Below the pieces are notes generated by a model, which had not been told where the DNA came from, did no database searches, and saw nothing but the letters and a program-made list of their open reading frames with translations. Below, one piece after another: positions 1 through 8,607 of a stretch of DNA of 64,000 nt. Made by a program: the position numbers and the translations under genes. The stretch is from Blattabacterium cuenoti (GTDB taxonomy: Bacteria; Bacteroidota; Bacteroidia; Flavobacteriales; Blattabacteriaceae), in the NCBI RefSeq assembly GCF_014251815.1, contig NZ_CP059202.1, positions 434,001 to 498,000 of the forward strand, given 5' to 3'. How positions within the stretch are numbered: the stretch's first letter is position 1; each line of letters begins with the position of its first letter.

Positions 1-84
1 CAAACAACCCATTAAATTACTTTTTTGATTACAAATAATTTCAATAATTCAATTCAAAAAAAATTATATAATAAAAAAAACAAT

Positions 85-480
85 TTAAATATCTTCAAAG
101 TTAAGATTTGTAAAATTTTTTATCTCTGATGTCTTTTTTTGTTGTCCATCCTTAATTTCTTGATTATATGTAGTATGATTTTTAAAATCTTTTTGATGAC
201 GTTCAGAGATGACTTCTCTTCCTTTTTCATTAATAATAAATCGAATCATATCATCAAGTATACTTTGAAATTTTGAAAAATCTTCTTTGTACAAATAAAT
301 TTTGTGTTTCTTATAAGTAACTTCTCCTGTTTCAGTAAAATTTTTTTTACTTTCAGTTATTGTTAAATAATAGTCACCAGCTCTTGTTTCTCTTGCATCA
401 AAAAAATAAGTTCTACTACCAGTTTTTAGAGTGCGTGAACAAATTTCATTTCTTTCTTTTATATTTTCTTTTTCGTCCAT
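85..480 (-). CDS. PUR-family DNA/RNA-binding protein (DUF3276)
   Basis: This 131-residue protein matches the small PUR-alpha-like DUF3276 family common in Bacteroidota. A single PUR repeat spans about residues 18-105 and begins with the recognisable stretch SRTYFFDARETRAGDYYLTI. PUR domains bind single-stranded nucleic acid; the role in Bacteroidota is unknown, so any regulatory function is inference. The C-terminal 25 residues are polar and probably disordered. The gene stands alone, about 100 bp downstream of the 3' end of an ABC exporter gene on the same strand. The 84 bases before it at the window edge show no recognisable feature. Confidence 0.85.
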   Translation of the reverse strand: MDEKENIKERNEICSRTLKTGSRTYFFDARETRAGDYYLTITESKKNFTETGEVTYKKHKIYLYKEDFSKFQSILDDMIRFIINEKGREVISERHQKDFKNHTTYNQEIKDGQQKKTSEIKNFTNLNFEDI

Positions 481-584
481 TTCAAAAAATATTATAATCC
501 TATTAAAGCAAATCTAAACAAAAAAAATGGTCTATACTATTTTTTTTTCAAAATAAATTTTTCACAAAAAAAATATTACGATCA

Positions 585-2306
585 TTATAATTTTCTATTT
601 TTCAATATTTTTCCGTTTTTTAATACAATAAACATATCAAAATCAGAAATATAAGAAATATCATGTGTTATGATAATAATAGTACTGTCTTTCATTTTTT
701 CCTTAATATAATAAATCATTAATTTTCTGGTTCTTTGATCTATAGCAGAAAAGCTATCGTCAAATATAAGAATTCTAGGATTTCTTATAATAGCTCTAGC
801 TATACATATTCTTTGTTTTTGCCCTCCAGATAAAGTAATACCTCTTTCTCCGACAATGGTTTTATATCCATTTCTAAAATTTAGTATATCATTTTCTACC
901 ATAGCTATTCTAGCGGCATCATATACTTTACATGGAGTGACTTCATCAACACTTCCTAAAGCTATATTATTATAAATAGAATCCGAAAAAAGAAAAGATT
1001 CTTGAGGAACATAACCTATGTTATTTCTAAAATTAGATAAATTATGATTTTTTAACGATAAATTATCTATCAATACTTCTCCCTGATACGGATCGTATAA
1101 ACGAGATATTAATCTTCCTATGGTTGTTTTTCCTGATCCTGTTTCTCCTGTTAGGATTAAAGTTTTTCCTTTCATTAGAGTGAAGGATATTTGATTGATT
1201 GTTTTATGATGAGTATTTATATTGTTTTTATAATAAAGAAAACTTACATTTTTAAATTGAACTTTTCCAAATATTTTTGTTTTTATCAAATTATTATTCA
1301 ATATTTCAGGTTGTTCTTTCAAAAATTCACTAATACGAATTTGCGATACTTTAGCTCTCTCTGAAATAGAAACTACCCATCCTAATATAATAAAAGGAAA
1401 AATTAAAACATTTATATATGTGAAAAATTCAGCAATAGTTCCAATTTCTTTGATTTCACCTTCAAAATATTTTTTTCCTCCAAAAAATAGAATTAATAAA
1501 TGACAAGTCCCTATAAAAAATATAATGACAGAAGATAATATTGTATCAATTTTAGCTAATTCTATATTTTTTTTGTGGTATTTCAATATAATTTTTCTAT
1601 GTTTCGCTTTAAAAAAAGGTTCTGATACAAATGATTTAATAACGTGAATTCCTGAAAAAGTTTCTTGTATAAAAGAACAGATAAGAGATTGAAAATTTTG
1701 AACGTCTTCGCTTTTACTAGTAATATAAACACTAATATAATAAACAGAAATAAAAAGAATAGGTATAGGTAACATAACATAAAAAGTCAGTATTTTATTA
1801 ATACGTAACATTTGCATAAAAACCATAAAAAAAAGAATTATAAGATTTAGAAAATACATTATTCCAGGACCTATACACTGTCTTATAAAAGAAACGTCTT
1901 CTGTAAGACGATTCATTAAATCTCCTGTAGAATTCTTTTTATAAAAAGATAAACTTAATTTTTGGTAATGTGAGAAAATTTCGTTTTTTATATCAAATTC
2001 TATCATTCTAGATGTAGTAATTATACATTGTCGCATATGATATTTTACAAATCCACCTATAATTGGAACTATTAATATAATGCCAGTATAAATGCAAATA
2101 TCTTTTTTCAAAGAAAGAGAATTTGATGTATTTGAAAAGTTTGTAAACAGATTTTTTATGGTATTAACAGATTTTCCTATATAAGGAATAGGAAGCAGAG
2201 TTAAAATGTTTGATACTAAAATTAATAAGAATCCTATACACAAACGTAATTTGTACTTTTGACAATATCTTTTGCTAAAAGCAAATAAACCACCCATATA
2301 ACACAC
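585..2306 (-). CDS. ABC transporter, fused permease-ATPase (MsbA-like exporter)
   Basis: The 573-residue protein is a half-size ABC exporter: an N-terminal six-helix membrane domain (about 15-330) followed by a nucleotide-binding domain. Visible motifs are Walker A GETGSGKT (387-394), the signature LSGGQKQR (492-499), Walker B ending FDDSFSAID (about 515-523) and the switch His in THD. The residue after the Walker B Asp is Asp rather than the usual catalytic Glu, as in the degenerate sites of some heterodimeric exporters; here the subunit may pair with another half or simply hydrolyse slowly. The substrate (lipid, drug or peptide) cannot be told. A second ATG at 2297 is an equally possible start. 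Confidence 0.88.
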   Translation of the reverse strand: MCYMGGLFAFSKRYCQKYKLRLCIGFLLILVSNILTLLPIPYIGKSVNTIKNLFTNFSNTSNSLSLKKDICIYTGIILIVPIIGGFVKYHMRQCIITTSRMIEFDIKNEIFSHYQKLSLSFYKKNSTGDLMNRLTEDVSFIRQCIGPGIMYFLNLIILFFMVFMQMLRINKILTFYVMLPIPILFISVYYISVYITSKSEDVQNFQSLICSFIQETFSGIHVIKSFVSEPFFKAKHRKIILKYHKKNIELAKIDTILSSVIIFFIGTCHLLILFFGGKKYFEGEIKEIGTIAEFFTYINVLIFPFIILGWVVSISERAKVSQIRISEFLKEQPEILNNNLIKTKIFGKVQFKNVSFLYYKNNINTHHKTINQISFTLMKGKTLILTGETGSGKTTIGRLISRLYDPYQGEVLIDNLSLKNHNLSNFRNNIGYVPQESFLFSDSIYNNIALGSVDEVTPCKVYDAARIAMVENDILNFRNGYKTIVGERGITLSGGQKQRICIARAIIRNPRILIFDDSFSAIDQRTRKLMIYYIKEKMKDSTIIIITHDISYISDFDMFIVLKNGKILKNRKL

Positions 2307-2313
2307 AAAAATA

Positions 2314-2330
2314 CAAACTTTTTAAGTTTG
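2314..2330 (+). promoter_or_regulatory. Short inverted repeat containing a Bacteroidota-type -7 element upstream of nusB
   Basis: CAAACTT and AAGTTTG form 7-bp perfect arms around TTT in the divergent region between the ABC exporter and nusB. The right arm completes TAAGTTTG (2323-2330), which matches the flavobacterial -7 consensus TAnnTTTG on the plus strand. No clear TTG is seen at the -33 position. A start site near 2336 would give a leader of about 65 bases for the nusB operon. The assignment is by motif only. Confidence 0.35.
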
Positions 2331-2400
2331 ATCTTTTATTTATATAATTGTACAAAAAATTTTGTCGCGCATAAAAAAAATCAACATTATTACAAAAAAA

Positions 2401-3333
2401 ATGTCAATAAGACGGCACTTTAGAATAAGAAGTTTACAATTTTTATATGCTCAACATTTATCTAAAATGGATTCAAATGAAGTTGAAAAAAATATGCTTA
2501 GAAGTATTGAATTTTTACATCATCTATATATTTTCCTTCTTTATTTAATCTTAAAAATTAGAGAAAATGCTTTAAAAAAATACACATGTGATAATGATCA
2601 AACAGACATCATAAAAAAAATTGCATTTAACTCAGTAATAAAAATATTATCTAAAAATAAATATTTAATAGAGGAATGTCGCTATACAAAAAATTTTGTA
2701 GAAATTTTATGGAATCAACAAGACAAATATATTTTTATCTTTCTGAAAGAAATGAAAAAATCAAATTCTTACAAAGAATGTTCTATAAAAACCCGTTCTT
2801 CTTTTGAAGAAGAAAAAAGATTTATAATAAAATGCTATAAAAATTTTGTTATACCGAATAGAACATTAATAGAATACATAGAAGATTTATATTTCTTTCA
2901 TGGAGAAGAAGATCTGTATATTGCTCATAATATGGTATGTAAAACTTTACAATTTATTAATCACTCTACTCCTAAAAATTTCAAATTATATAATATTTAT
3001 AATAATAATGAAAATAAAAAATTTATTATCGATTTATATAGAAATACAATTTTTCATAAAGAAGAATTTAATAATTTAATTAATGATATATCAAATAATT
3101 GGGATATAGAAAGAATAGCAATTATAGATTTAATTATATTGCAAATGGCTATTTGTGAATTTTTATATTTTCCAAATATACCACCTAAAGCAACTATGAA
3201 CGAGTACATAGAAATTACAAAAATATTTTGTATGGAGAAAAGTAAAGTTTTTATAAATGGAATATTAGACCAAATATATAAGTTTTTATATAAAAAAAAT
3301 AAAATATTTAAAATAGGAAAAGGACTCATGTAA
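2401..3333 (+). CDS. nusB: Transcription antitermination protein NusB (long Bacteroidota form)
   Basis: The C-terminal third (about 215-305 of 310 residues) is a recognisable NusB RNA-binding fold: a WDIERIAIIDLIILQMAI helix followed by PPKATMNEYIEITK and the final helix VFINGILDQI. NusB with NusE binds boxA RNA in rRNA antitermination complexes. The N-terminal 200 residues are an extension absent from the ~140-residue proteobacterial protein but usual in Bacteroidota. An in-frame TTG at 2362 would add 13 residues; ATG 2401 is preferred because the family motif RRHFRIRSLQFLYA begins right after it. The gene is first of a plus-strand group with yajC, coaE and bTHX. Confidence 0.88.
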   Translation: MSIRRHFRIRSLQFLYAQHLSKMDSNEVEKNMLRSIEFLHHLYIFLLYLILKIRENALKKYTCDNDQTDIIKKIAFNSVIKILSKNKYLIEECRYTKNFVEILWNQQDKYIFIFLKEMKKSNSYKECSIKTRSSFEEEKRFIIKCYKNFVIPNRTLIEYIEDLYFFHGEEDLYIAHNMVCKTLQFINHSTPKNFKLYNIYNNNENKKFIIDLYRNTIFHKEEFNNLINDISNNWDIERIAIIDLIILQMAICEFLYFPNIPPKATMNEYIEITKIFCMEKSKVFINGILDQIYKFLYKKNKIFKIGKGLM

Positions 3334-3357
3334 AGTGTCTAACTAAAATAATTATAT

Positions 3358-3660
3358 ATGTTTTTTTCATTACAACAAAATTCTATTGCAAACACCATTT
3401 GTATGTTTGTATTGATTTTCATTATATTTTATTTTTTTATGATACGTCCTCAAATAAAAAAACAAAAAATTGAAAAACAGTTTCAGGAAAATTTAAAAAA
3501 AGGAAATTATATAGTGACAAATTCAGGAATACATGGTAAAATTATAGATATAACAGATAATTTTTGTATACTAGAAACTATTACAGGAAAAATAAAACTT
3601 GAAAAAAATACAATTTCAAAAGAATTAACTCAATTACGTTATACTAATAATAGTAAATAG
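3358..3660 (+). CDS. yajC: Preprotein translocase accessory subunit YajC
   Basis: This 100-residue protein has one N-terminal membrane helix (about 13-32) ending in the family hallmark FFMIRPQIKKQK, then a small cytoplasmic beta domain with GNYIVTNSGIHGKIIDI. YajC associates with SecDF in the inner membrane and assists Sec-dependent export. It lies 24 bp after nusB and 12 bp before coaE, so co-transcription is likely; a nusB-yajC-coaE arrangement is common in flavobacteria. Length is normal for the family. Confidence 0.92.
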   Translation: MFFSLQQNSIANTICMFVLIFIIFYFFMIRPQIKKQKIEKQFQENLKKGNYIVTNSGIHGKIIDITDNFCILETITGKIKLEKNTISKELTQLRYTNNSK

Positions 3661-3672
3661 TAATTATATATT

Positions 3673-4278
3673 ATGGCAAAAAAAATAAAATTAATAGGAA
3701 TAACAGGAAGAATAGGATCTGGTAAAAGTTTATTTTCTTCTTTTTTCAAAAAAAAAGGAATACCTGTATATTCCTCAGATCAAAGAGGAAAAATATTAAT
3801 GAATCAAATAGAAATTATAAAAAAAAATATTATAAAATCTTTTGGTCAAGATTCTTATAAAAAAAATAAAATTAATAAAACTTTTTTATCTAAAATAGTT
3901 TTCAAAAATTCTATGGCCCTGAAATTTTTATGTAGCATTGTCCATCCATGGATATCACTTGATTTTAAACAATGGATGTCAGCCCAAAAAAAAAATACAT
4001 ATGCAATAAAAGAATCAGCTGTATTGTTTGAAAGTAGAAGCTACAAAGAATGTGATTTTATTATAACTATAATTTCACGCCAAAAAGACATGATTGAAAG
4101 AATAATAAAAAGAGATAATTTAAATGAAAATCAAATTACAGATCGTCTAAACAATCAAATATCTAATAGAATAAGAGAAAAGAAATCCAACCTAATAATT
4201 AAAAATTACTTATCCACATATCATTTAAAAAATGAAGCAGATAGAGTACATGAATTGTTAAAAAAACTAATTATATAA
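3673..4278 (+). CDS. coaE: Dephospho-CoA kinase
   Basis: The 201-residue P-loop kinase phosphorylates the 3' hydroxyl of dephospho-CoA in the last step of coenzyme A synthesis. Walker A is GITGRIGSGKS (about 9-19), followed by the typical GIPVYSSDQRG substrate region and the VHPW motif near residue 96. The lid region contains ERIIKRD. It is the third gene of the nusB group, 12 bp after yajC. Confidence 0.92.
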   Translation: MAKKIKLIGITGRIGSGKSLFSSFFKKKGIPVYSSDQRGKILMNQIEIIKKNIIKSFGQDSYKKNKINKTFLSKIVFKNSMALKFLCSIVHPWISLDFKQWMSAQKKNTYAIKESAVLFESRSYKECDFIITIISRQKDMIERIIKRDNLNENQITDRLNNQISNRIREKKSNLIIKNYLSTYHLKNEADRVHELLKKLII

Positions 4279-4287
4279 TTAATCAAC

Positions 4288-4395
4288 ATGGGAAAAGGAG
4301 ATAAAAAAACTAGAAGAGGAAAAATAAGAAACAAAACCTATGGAAATCTTCGTCCAAATCCAAGAAATGCTAATAAAAAAAAGAAAAAAAAATAA
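4288..4395 (+). CDS. 30S ribosomal protein bTHX
   Basis: A 35-residue, extremely basic peptide starting MGKGDKKTRRGKIRNKTYGN matches the bTHX family, first found in Thermus and present in Bacteroidota. It sits in a cavity at the top of the 30S head and stabilises it. It starts 9 bp after coaE and its stop codon abuts, with no spacer, the stop codon of the convergent metallopeptidase gene at 4396. The C terminus is a run of lysines, longer in poly-K than usual. The gene is easily missed because of its size. Confidence 0.9.
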   Translation: MGKGDKKTRRGKIRNKTYGNLRPNPRNANKKKKKK

Positions 4396-5094
4396 CTAAA
4401 AATGTTCATCTTTTTTTCCAGTAATAAAAGACAAAAAATACACCAATTGAGCTAAACTACCCAAGGCAGAAATTACATAAGTCATAGCTGCCCAATTTAG
4501 TGATTCTTTTGCTTTATTGTATTCTTGATGATTTACTACATTTTTATTTCTAATCCAAGTCAAAGCTCTATTACTTGCGTCCAATTCTATTGGTAATGTA
4601 ATAAAAGAAAAAACTACAACTAAAAGAAATAATCCTATTCCTAATTTTAGAATCAAAGAATCTTTTCCTCCTGAACTGTAAAAAATAGTTAATCCAGACA
4701 TTATTGCTAAATTTACAAATTTAGAACTTAAATTTAAAATGGGGACTAAATGATTTCGCAATTTTAATAAATGATAACCTAATCTATGTTGCAAAGCATG
4801 TCCACATTCATGGGCCGCTATTGCAATAGAAGCAGCCGTTCTATCATTATAAACTTTTTCACTTAAATTAATTGTTTTATTAATAGGGTTATAGTGATCT
4901 GTCAATTCTCCTTCTACAGAAAGAACATGAACGTCAGATATTCCATGATCCATTAACATTTTTTCTGCTATTTCTTTTCCACTCATATGTGAATGTAAAT
5001 AAAGTTTAGAGTAAGCCCTAAACTTATTTCTTAATATTGCATTGACAATAACACTTGCCAAAAAAGTAGTCCCTATAATAAAATAGTAAGTCAT
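4396..5094 (-). CDS. Membrane zinc metallopeptidase (YugP / Zn_peptidase_2 family)
   Basis: The 232-residue protein has the zinc-binding motif HECGH at 95-99 and four hydrophobic segments (about 1-20, 120-145, 150-172, 205-226), as in the neutral zinc metallopeptidase family represented by YugP. It is expected in the inner membrane; substrates in this family are not established. The conserved stretch HYNPINKTINLSEKVYNDRT precedes the active site. It stands alone between convergent bTHX and divergent ndh. Confidence 0.88.
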   Translation of the reverse strand: MTYYFIIGTTFLASVIVNAILRNKFRAYSKLYLHSHMSGKEIAEKMLMDHGISDVHVLSVEGELTDHYNPINKTINLSEKVYNDRTAASIAIAAHECGHALQHRLGYHLLKLRNHLVPILNLSSKFVNLAIMSGLTIFYSSGGKDSLILKLGIGLFLLVVVFSFITLPIELDASNRALTWIRNKNVVNHQEYNKAKESLNWAAMTYVISALGSLAQLVYFLSFITGKKDEHF

Positions 5095-5165
5095 AAAAAT
5101 CTATTTTTAAACAAAATTATTAATTTATCAATTAAAATGAAAATATATATAAATTAGCTTAGTAT

Positions 5166-5179
5166 GTCAAACTTTTGAC
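5166..5179. repeat. Inverted repeat directly before the ndh start codon
   Basis: GTCAAA and TTTGAC are perfect 6-bp arms around CT, ending one base before the ATG at 5181. Such a site could be an operator or a small hairpin limiting translation initiation. The sequence shows only the symmetry; the function is unknown, and chance is possible in AT-rich DNA. Confidence 0.4.
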
Positions 5180-5180
5180 T

Positions 5181-6488
5181 ATGAATATACCGCCAAAAGT
5201 AAATAACCTAAAAAGAGTCGTTATTATTGGTGCTGGTTTTGCTGGATTACAAGTAGCGAAAAAATTAAGAAGAGATAAGTTTCAAGTAATTCTTATAGAT
5301 AAAAATAATTATCATACTTTTCAACCCTTATTATATCAAGTAGCTACAGCAGGGTTAGAACCAGATTCTATAGCGCATTCTATTAGAAATGTTATTAAAA
5401 AAACAAAAAATTTTTTCTTTAGATTAGCTTTTGTCCATTATATTAATACAAAAAAACAGAAAATTTACACAAATGTGGGGAGTTTATCCTATGATTATTT
5501 AATTCTGGCTACGGGATCAGTTACTAATTATTTTGGAAATAAAAATATTGAATCTTTTGCTTTACCTATGAAATCTATTCCAGAAGCTTTGAATTTAAGA
5601 AGTCTTATCCTACAAGATTTTGAATCTGCATTATTAACAAAAAATGATAAGGAGAAAAAAAGACTTATGACTTTTGTTATTGTAGGAGGAGGACCTACTG
5701 GAGTGGAATTAGCTGGAGCTTTAGCTGAAATGAAAAGATATATATTGCCACATGATTATCCTGATTTAGATATACGATATATGAACATTCACTTATTACA
5801 AGCTACTTCTAGATTATTAGATGGAATGTCCAAAGAGTCCGCTAAACAAGCCTATAAGAATTTAAAAGAATTAGGTGTTATTATTTGGTTAAATTGTTTG
5901 GTAAAAGACTATGATGGAGAAATAGTTTTTATGGAAAAAAATAAAAAAATAGAATCTTCTAATGTAATATGGGCTGCAGGAGTAAAAGGAGCTATTATAA
6001 AGGGTTTTTTAAAAGAAGATATAGAAGGGAATAGAATTTTAGTAGATAACTATCTTAGAGCTAAGAGATATGAAAATATTTTTGCGATTGGAGATATAGC
6101 TTATATGAATGGAAATAAACATTATCCTAATGGTCATCCTATGACGGCTCAACCTGCTATACAACAGGGAAATTACTTAGCTAAAAATTTTAATTGTTTC
6201 TTAGATGATAATAAAAACATGAAACCTTTTATTTATAAAAACTTAGGTTCCATGGCTACTATTGGAAGAAATAAAGCTGTGTGTGATTTCCCTTATTTAA
6301 AATTAAAAGGATTCTTAGCATGGATTGTTTGGATGTTTATTCATTTGGTCAGTTTAGTAGGTTTCAGAAATAGGGTAATAGCTTTAACAAATTGGATTAT
6401 TCAATATTTTCATTACAATAAAAGTGTACGTTTAATTATAAGACCATTTTATAGAAAAAAAAAATTATTTGAAAACAAGTTGAGATAA
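5181..6488 (+). CDS. ndh: Type II NADH dehydrogenase (NADH:quinone oxidoreductase)
   Basis: This 435-residue flavoprotein has two Rossmann fingerprints: GAGFAGLQ near residue 20 for FAD and VIVGGGPTGVELAGALAEM near 165 for NADH. It also has the late FAD-contact motif AIGDIAYM (about 300) and an amphipathic or hydrophobic C terminus for membrane attachment. It oxidises NADH and reduces menaquinone without pumping protons. ATG 5181 is preferred over an in-frame TTG at 5175, since the TTG lies inside a short palindrome. The final 24 bp overlap the 3' end of the convergent isochorismate synthase gene, a menaquinone pathway gene, so respiratory functions cluster here. Confidence 0.92.
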   Translation: MNIPPKVNNLKRVVIIGAGFAGLQVAKKLRRDKFQVILIDKNNYHTFQPLLYQVATAGLEPDSIAHSIRNVIKKTKNFFFRLAFVHYINTKKQKIYTNVGSLSYDYLILATGSVTNYFGNKNIESFALPMKSIPEALNLRSLILQDFESALLTKNDKEKKRLMTFVIVGGGPTGVELAGALAEMKRYILPHDYPDLDIRYMNIHLLQATSRLLDGMSKESAKQAYKNLKELGVIIWLNCLVKDYDGEIVFMEKNKKIESSNVIWAAGVKGAIIKGFLKEDIEGNRILVDNYLRAKRYENIFAIGDIAYMNGNKHYPNGHPMTAQPAIQQGNYLAKNFNCFLDDNKNMKPFIYKNLGSMATIGRNKAVCDFPYLKLKGFLAWIVWMFIHLVSLVGFRNRVIALTNWIIQYFHYNKSVRLIIRPFYRKKKLFENKLR

Positions 6489-7526
6489 AATACTTTTGAT
6501 TTTATTTTCTGTTTCTATGTACTCTTGATGAAGATTACTATCTATAGTAATTCCGCTACCAGCATATAAAGTCATTTCTCTTTTATCTTTTTTGATTCTT
6601 ATACATCTTAAATTAAGATACAATTCCATGTTATTATGGTTTACTGTACCGATATATCCAGTATAAAAATTTCTTTTATATCCTTCATTTTTATGAATGA
6701 AATCTAAAGATTCTTTTTTGGGAAACCCACATATAGAAGGAGTTGGATATAAACGATTTAATAAGTCATAATAATCAGGTTGATTATAAAATAAAAAATG
6801 AATTGGGGTTTCTAAGTGTTTTAAATATCCTATTTTTATAGTTTTAGTATTTTTTATATGAATAGAGCCTTTATAAGATTTTAGTAAATCAAGGATATAT
6901 CTTGTTACAATTTCATGTTCTTCTATTTCTTTTTTAGTCCATTTATTATTTTCCCAAGTAGTTCCTGCTAAAGATGAAACTTTTAATTTATTGTTATAAC
7001 ATTTCATTAGCAATTCAGGAGAACATCCCATCCAAAATCCATGTCTAAAATCATACCAAAAGCTAATTAAAGCATTGGGATAAGCACAAATTAATTTTAA
7101 AAATGTATTTTTGAAGTGAAAATTTCGGAAAGAAATTTTTAGATATCTGGATAAAACGACTTTTTTAAAAAACCCTTTTTTTATATTTTTAATAGCTTTT
7201 TTTATCAAATTTTGATATTCATAAGAATACGTCAAAAAAGAAGAATTCTTTTCCCAAAAAGAAGAATGAAAATCTTGTTTTTTATAAAATCCTTGTATAT
7301 TCACATAATATATTTGTTTTGGGTATATTTTTATGGCATAATCTTGATTGAAATTTTGAATTAAGAAAAAGTTTCCTCTTATAGAGTTACAATCATAATG
7401 GGCATAATGGGAATAAAAAAATATCTTTTTATCATAGGGTTTTCTAAAAAGAATAAAATTATTATGTTTATAATAATTTCTTATAATTTTCTTGTATAGA
7501 GAAAAAACACTAATTTCTATTGACAT
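6465..7526 (-). CDS. menF: Isochorismate synthase (menaquinone pathway)
   Basis: The 353-residue protein is a chorismate-utilising enzyme. The C-terminal two thirds hold the family core, including KKVVLSRYLKI, the GCSPELLMK strand, SSLAGTTW, the substrate region HLETPIHF, and the final YAGSGIT motif with EYIETENKI. It isomerises chorismate to isochorismate, the first committed step to menaquinone. Anthranilate synthase is less likely, because SLAGTTW and the short N-terminal region fit MenF/EntC and the neighbour is a hotdog thioesterase. The first 16 bases overlap the end of that upstream gene. The 3' end overlaps ndh by 24 bp. Confidence 0.85.
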   Translation of the reverse strand: MSIEISVFSLYKKIIRNYYKHNNFILFRKPYDKKIFFYSHYAHYDCNSIRGNFFLIQNFNQDYAIKIYPKQIYYVNIQGFYKKQDFHSSFWEKNSSFLTYSYEYQNLIKKAIKNIKKGFFKKVVLSRYLKISFRNFHFKNTFLKLICAYPNALISFWYDFRHGFWMGCSPELLMKCYNNKLKVSSLAGTTWENNKWTKKEIEEHEIVTRYILDLLKSYKGSIHIKNTKTIKIGYLKHLETPIHFLFYNQPDYYDLLNRLYPTPSICGFPKKESLDFIHKNEGYKRNFYTGYIGTVNHNNMELYLNLRCIRIKKDKREMTLYAGSGITIDSNLHQEYIETENKIKSILSQLVFK

Positions 7527-7959
7527 GGTTTGTTTTTATGATATTAGTCAGTTTACAAAAACTAATGATATTTTTTTTTTTGTCAAAAATATTAACTTGA
7601 ACAAAATGCAAAGTATTTCCTTTATGTAAAATTTTAGCTTCTGCAAACAAAATTCCATTTTTCATGGATCGAACGTGATTTGCAGAAACTTCAATACTAA
7701 AAACATGAAAATTGTTTTTTTTTTCATTTTTCATGTTTACAAAAGAAATAGAACTTCCAACGCTTTCAGCTAGAATCACAACGGCCCCTCCATGTAGATA
7801 TCCAAAAGGCTGATAAACTTTATGAGTTACAGGCATTTTTGCTATCAGAGTGTTTAATTTAGGAGATAAAAAAATAAATTGAATTTGCATTATGTTTATT
7901 AATGTGTTTTTTTTTAAATTATTCAATTCATTTAATAATTCTTGAATTTTTTTTTTCAT
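7510..7959 (-). CDS. Hotdog-fold thioesterase, probable DHNA-CoA hydrolase
   Basis: This 149-residue protein is a PaaI/MenI-type hotdog thioesterase. The signature GYLHGGAVVILAESVGS (about residues 57-73) includes the catalytic Glu of this class. Immediate overlap with menF suggests that it hydrolyses 1,4-dihydroxy-2-naphthoyl-CoA in menaquinone synthesis (MenI role). This is inferred from context, and another acyl-CoA substrate cannot be excluded. ATG 7959 is chosen; an in-frame TTG at 7965 would add two residues. Confidence 0.78.
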   Translation of the reverse strand: MKKKIQELLNELNNLKKNTLINIMQIQFIFLSPKLNTLIAKMPVTHKVYQPFGYLHGGAVVILAESVGSSISFVNMKNEKKNNFHVFSIEVSANHVRSMKNGILFAEAKILHKGNTLHFVQVNIFDKKKNIISFCKLTNIIKTNHVNRN

Positions 7960-8061
7960 AAACAAAAAAAAAGCAAAGAGAATTACTTATCATACTAATT
8001 TACATTATTATTATTTTGTCTTTTCAAAAAAGAAAGAAAATTAATGAGTAAAAAATAAAAT

Positions 8062-8607
8062 ATGAAAATAAAAAGAAAAAATAACGAAGATCTTATTCCT
8101 TTAATAGGAATGAAAAATAAAATTATAGGATTTGAAAAAAAAGAAAAAATTCATATAAAAGGATTGCTACATAGCGCTGTTTCTGTTTTTATTTTTAATC
8201 TAGAAAACAATTTAATGCTACAAAAAAGATCAACAAATAAATATCATTCTTCTTTACTTTGGACTAATACCTGTTGTAGTCATCCTAAAAAAAATGAGTC
8301 TGTTTTAAAAGCAGCACATCGTTGTTTAATAGAAGAAATGGGTTTTGACTGTTTTTTAGAACACAAATTTAATTTTACTTACCATGGACTTTTAAGTAAT
8401 GGTTTAATAGAAAATGAATTAGATCATGTTTTTGTTGGTGTCTATGAAAAATCTCCAATTATAAATTCTCAAGAGGTAGATAATTGGAAATGGATTTCAT
8501 TAAATGAATTAATTGAAAATATTTATGCTTATCCGGATTCCTATACCATTTGGTTAAAAATTATTGTTAAAAATTATTTAAGTCAATTAAAATGTATTAA
8601 AATATGA
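8062..8607 (+). CDS. idi: Isopentenyl-diphosphate delta-isomerase, type I
   Basis: The 181-residue Nudix-fold enzyme interconverts isopentenyl and dimethylallyl diphosphate, supplying precursors for menaquinone and polyprenyl chains. Visible motifs are the catalytic-cysteine region LWTNTCCSHP (about 70-79) and the Nudix-like AAHRCLIEEMGF with the metal-binding glutamates. A downstream ENELDHVFVG segment is also typical. It overlaps the next gene by 4 bp (ATGA), indicating translational coupling. Length matches the E. coli enzyme. Confidence 0.93.
   Translation: MKIKRKNNEDLIPLIGMKNKIIGFEKKEKIHIKGLLHSAVSVFIFNLENNLMLQKRSTNKYHSSLLWTNTCCSHPKKNESVLKAAHRCLIEEMGFDCFLEHKFNFTYHGLLSNGLIENELDHVFVGVYEKSPIINSQEVDNWKWISLNELIENIYAYPDSYTIWLKIIVKNYLSQLKCIKI

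Noticed and set aside
1-84. Possible tail of an upstream gene at the window edge
   Set aside because: All frames close quickly and none of the short tails can be tied to a family.
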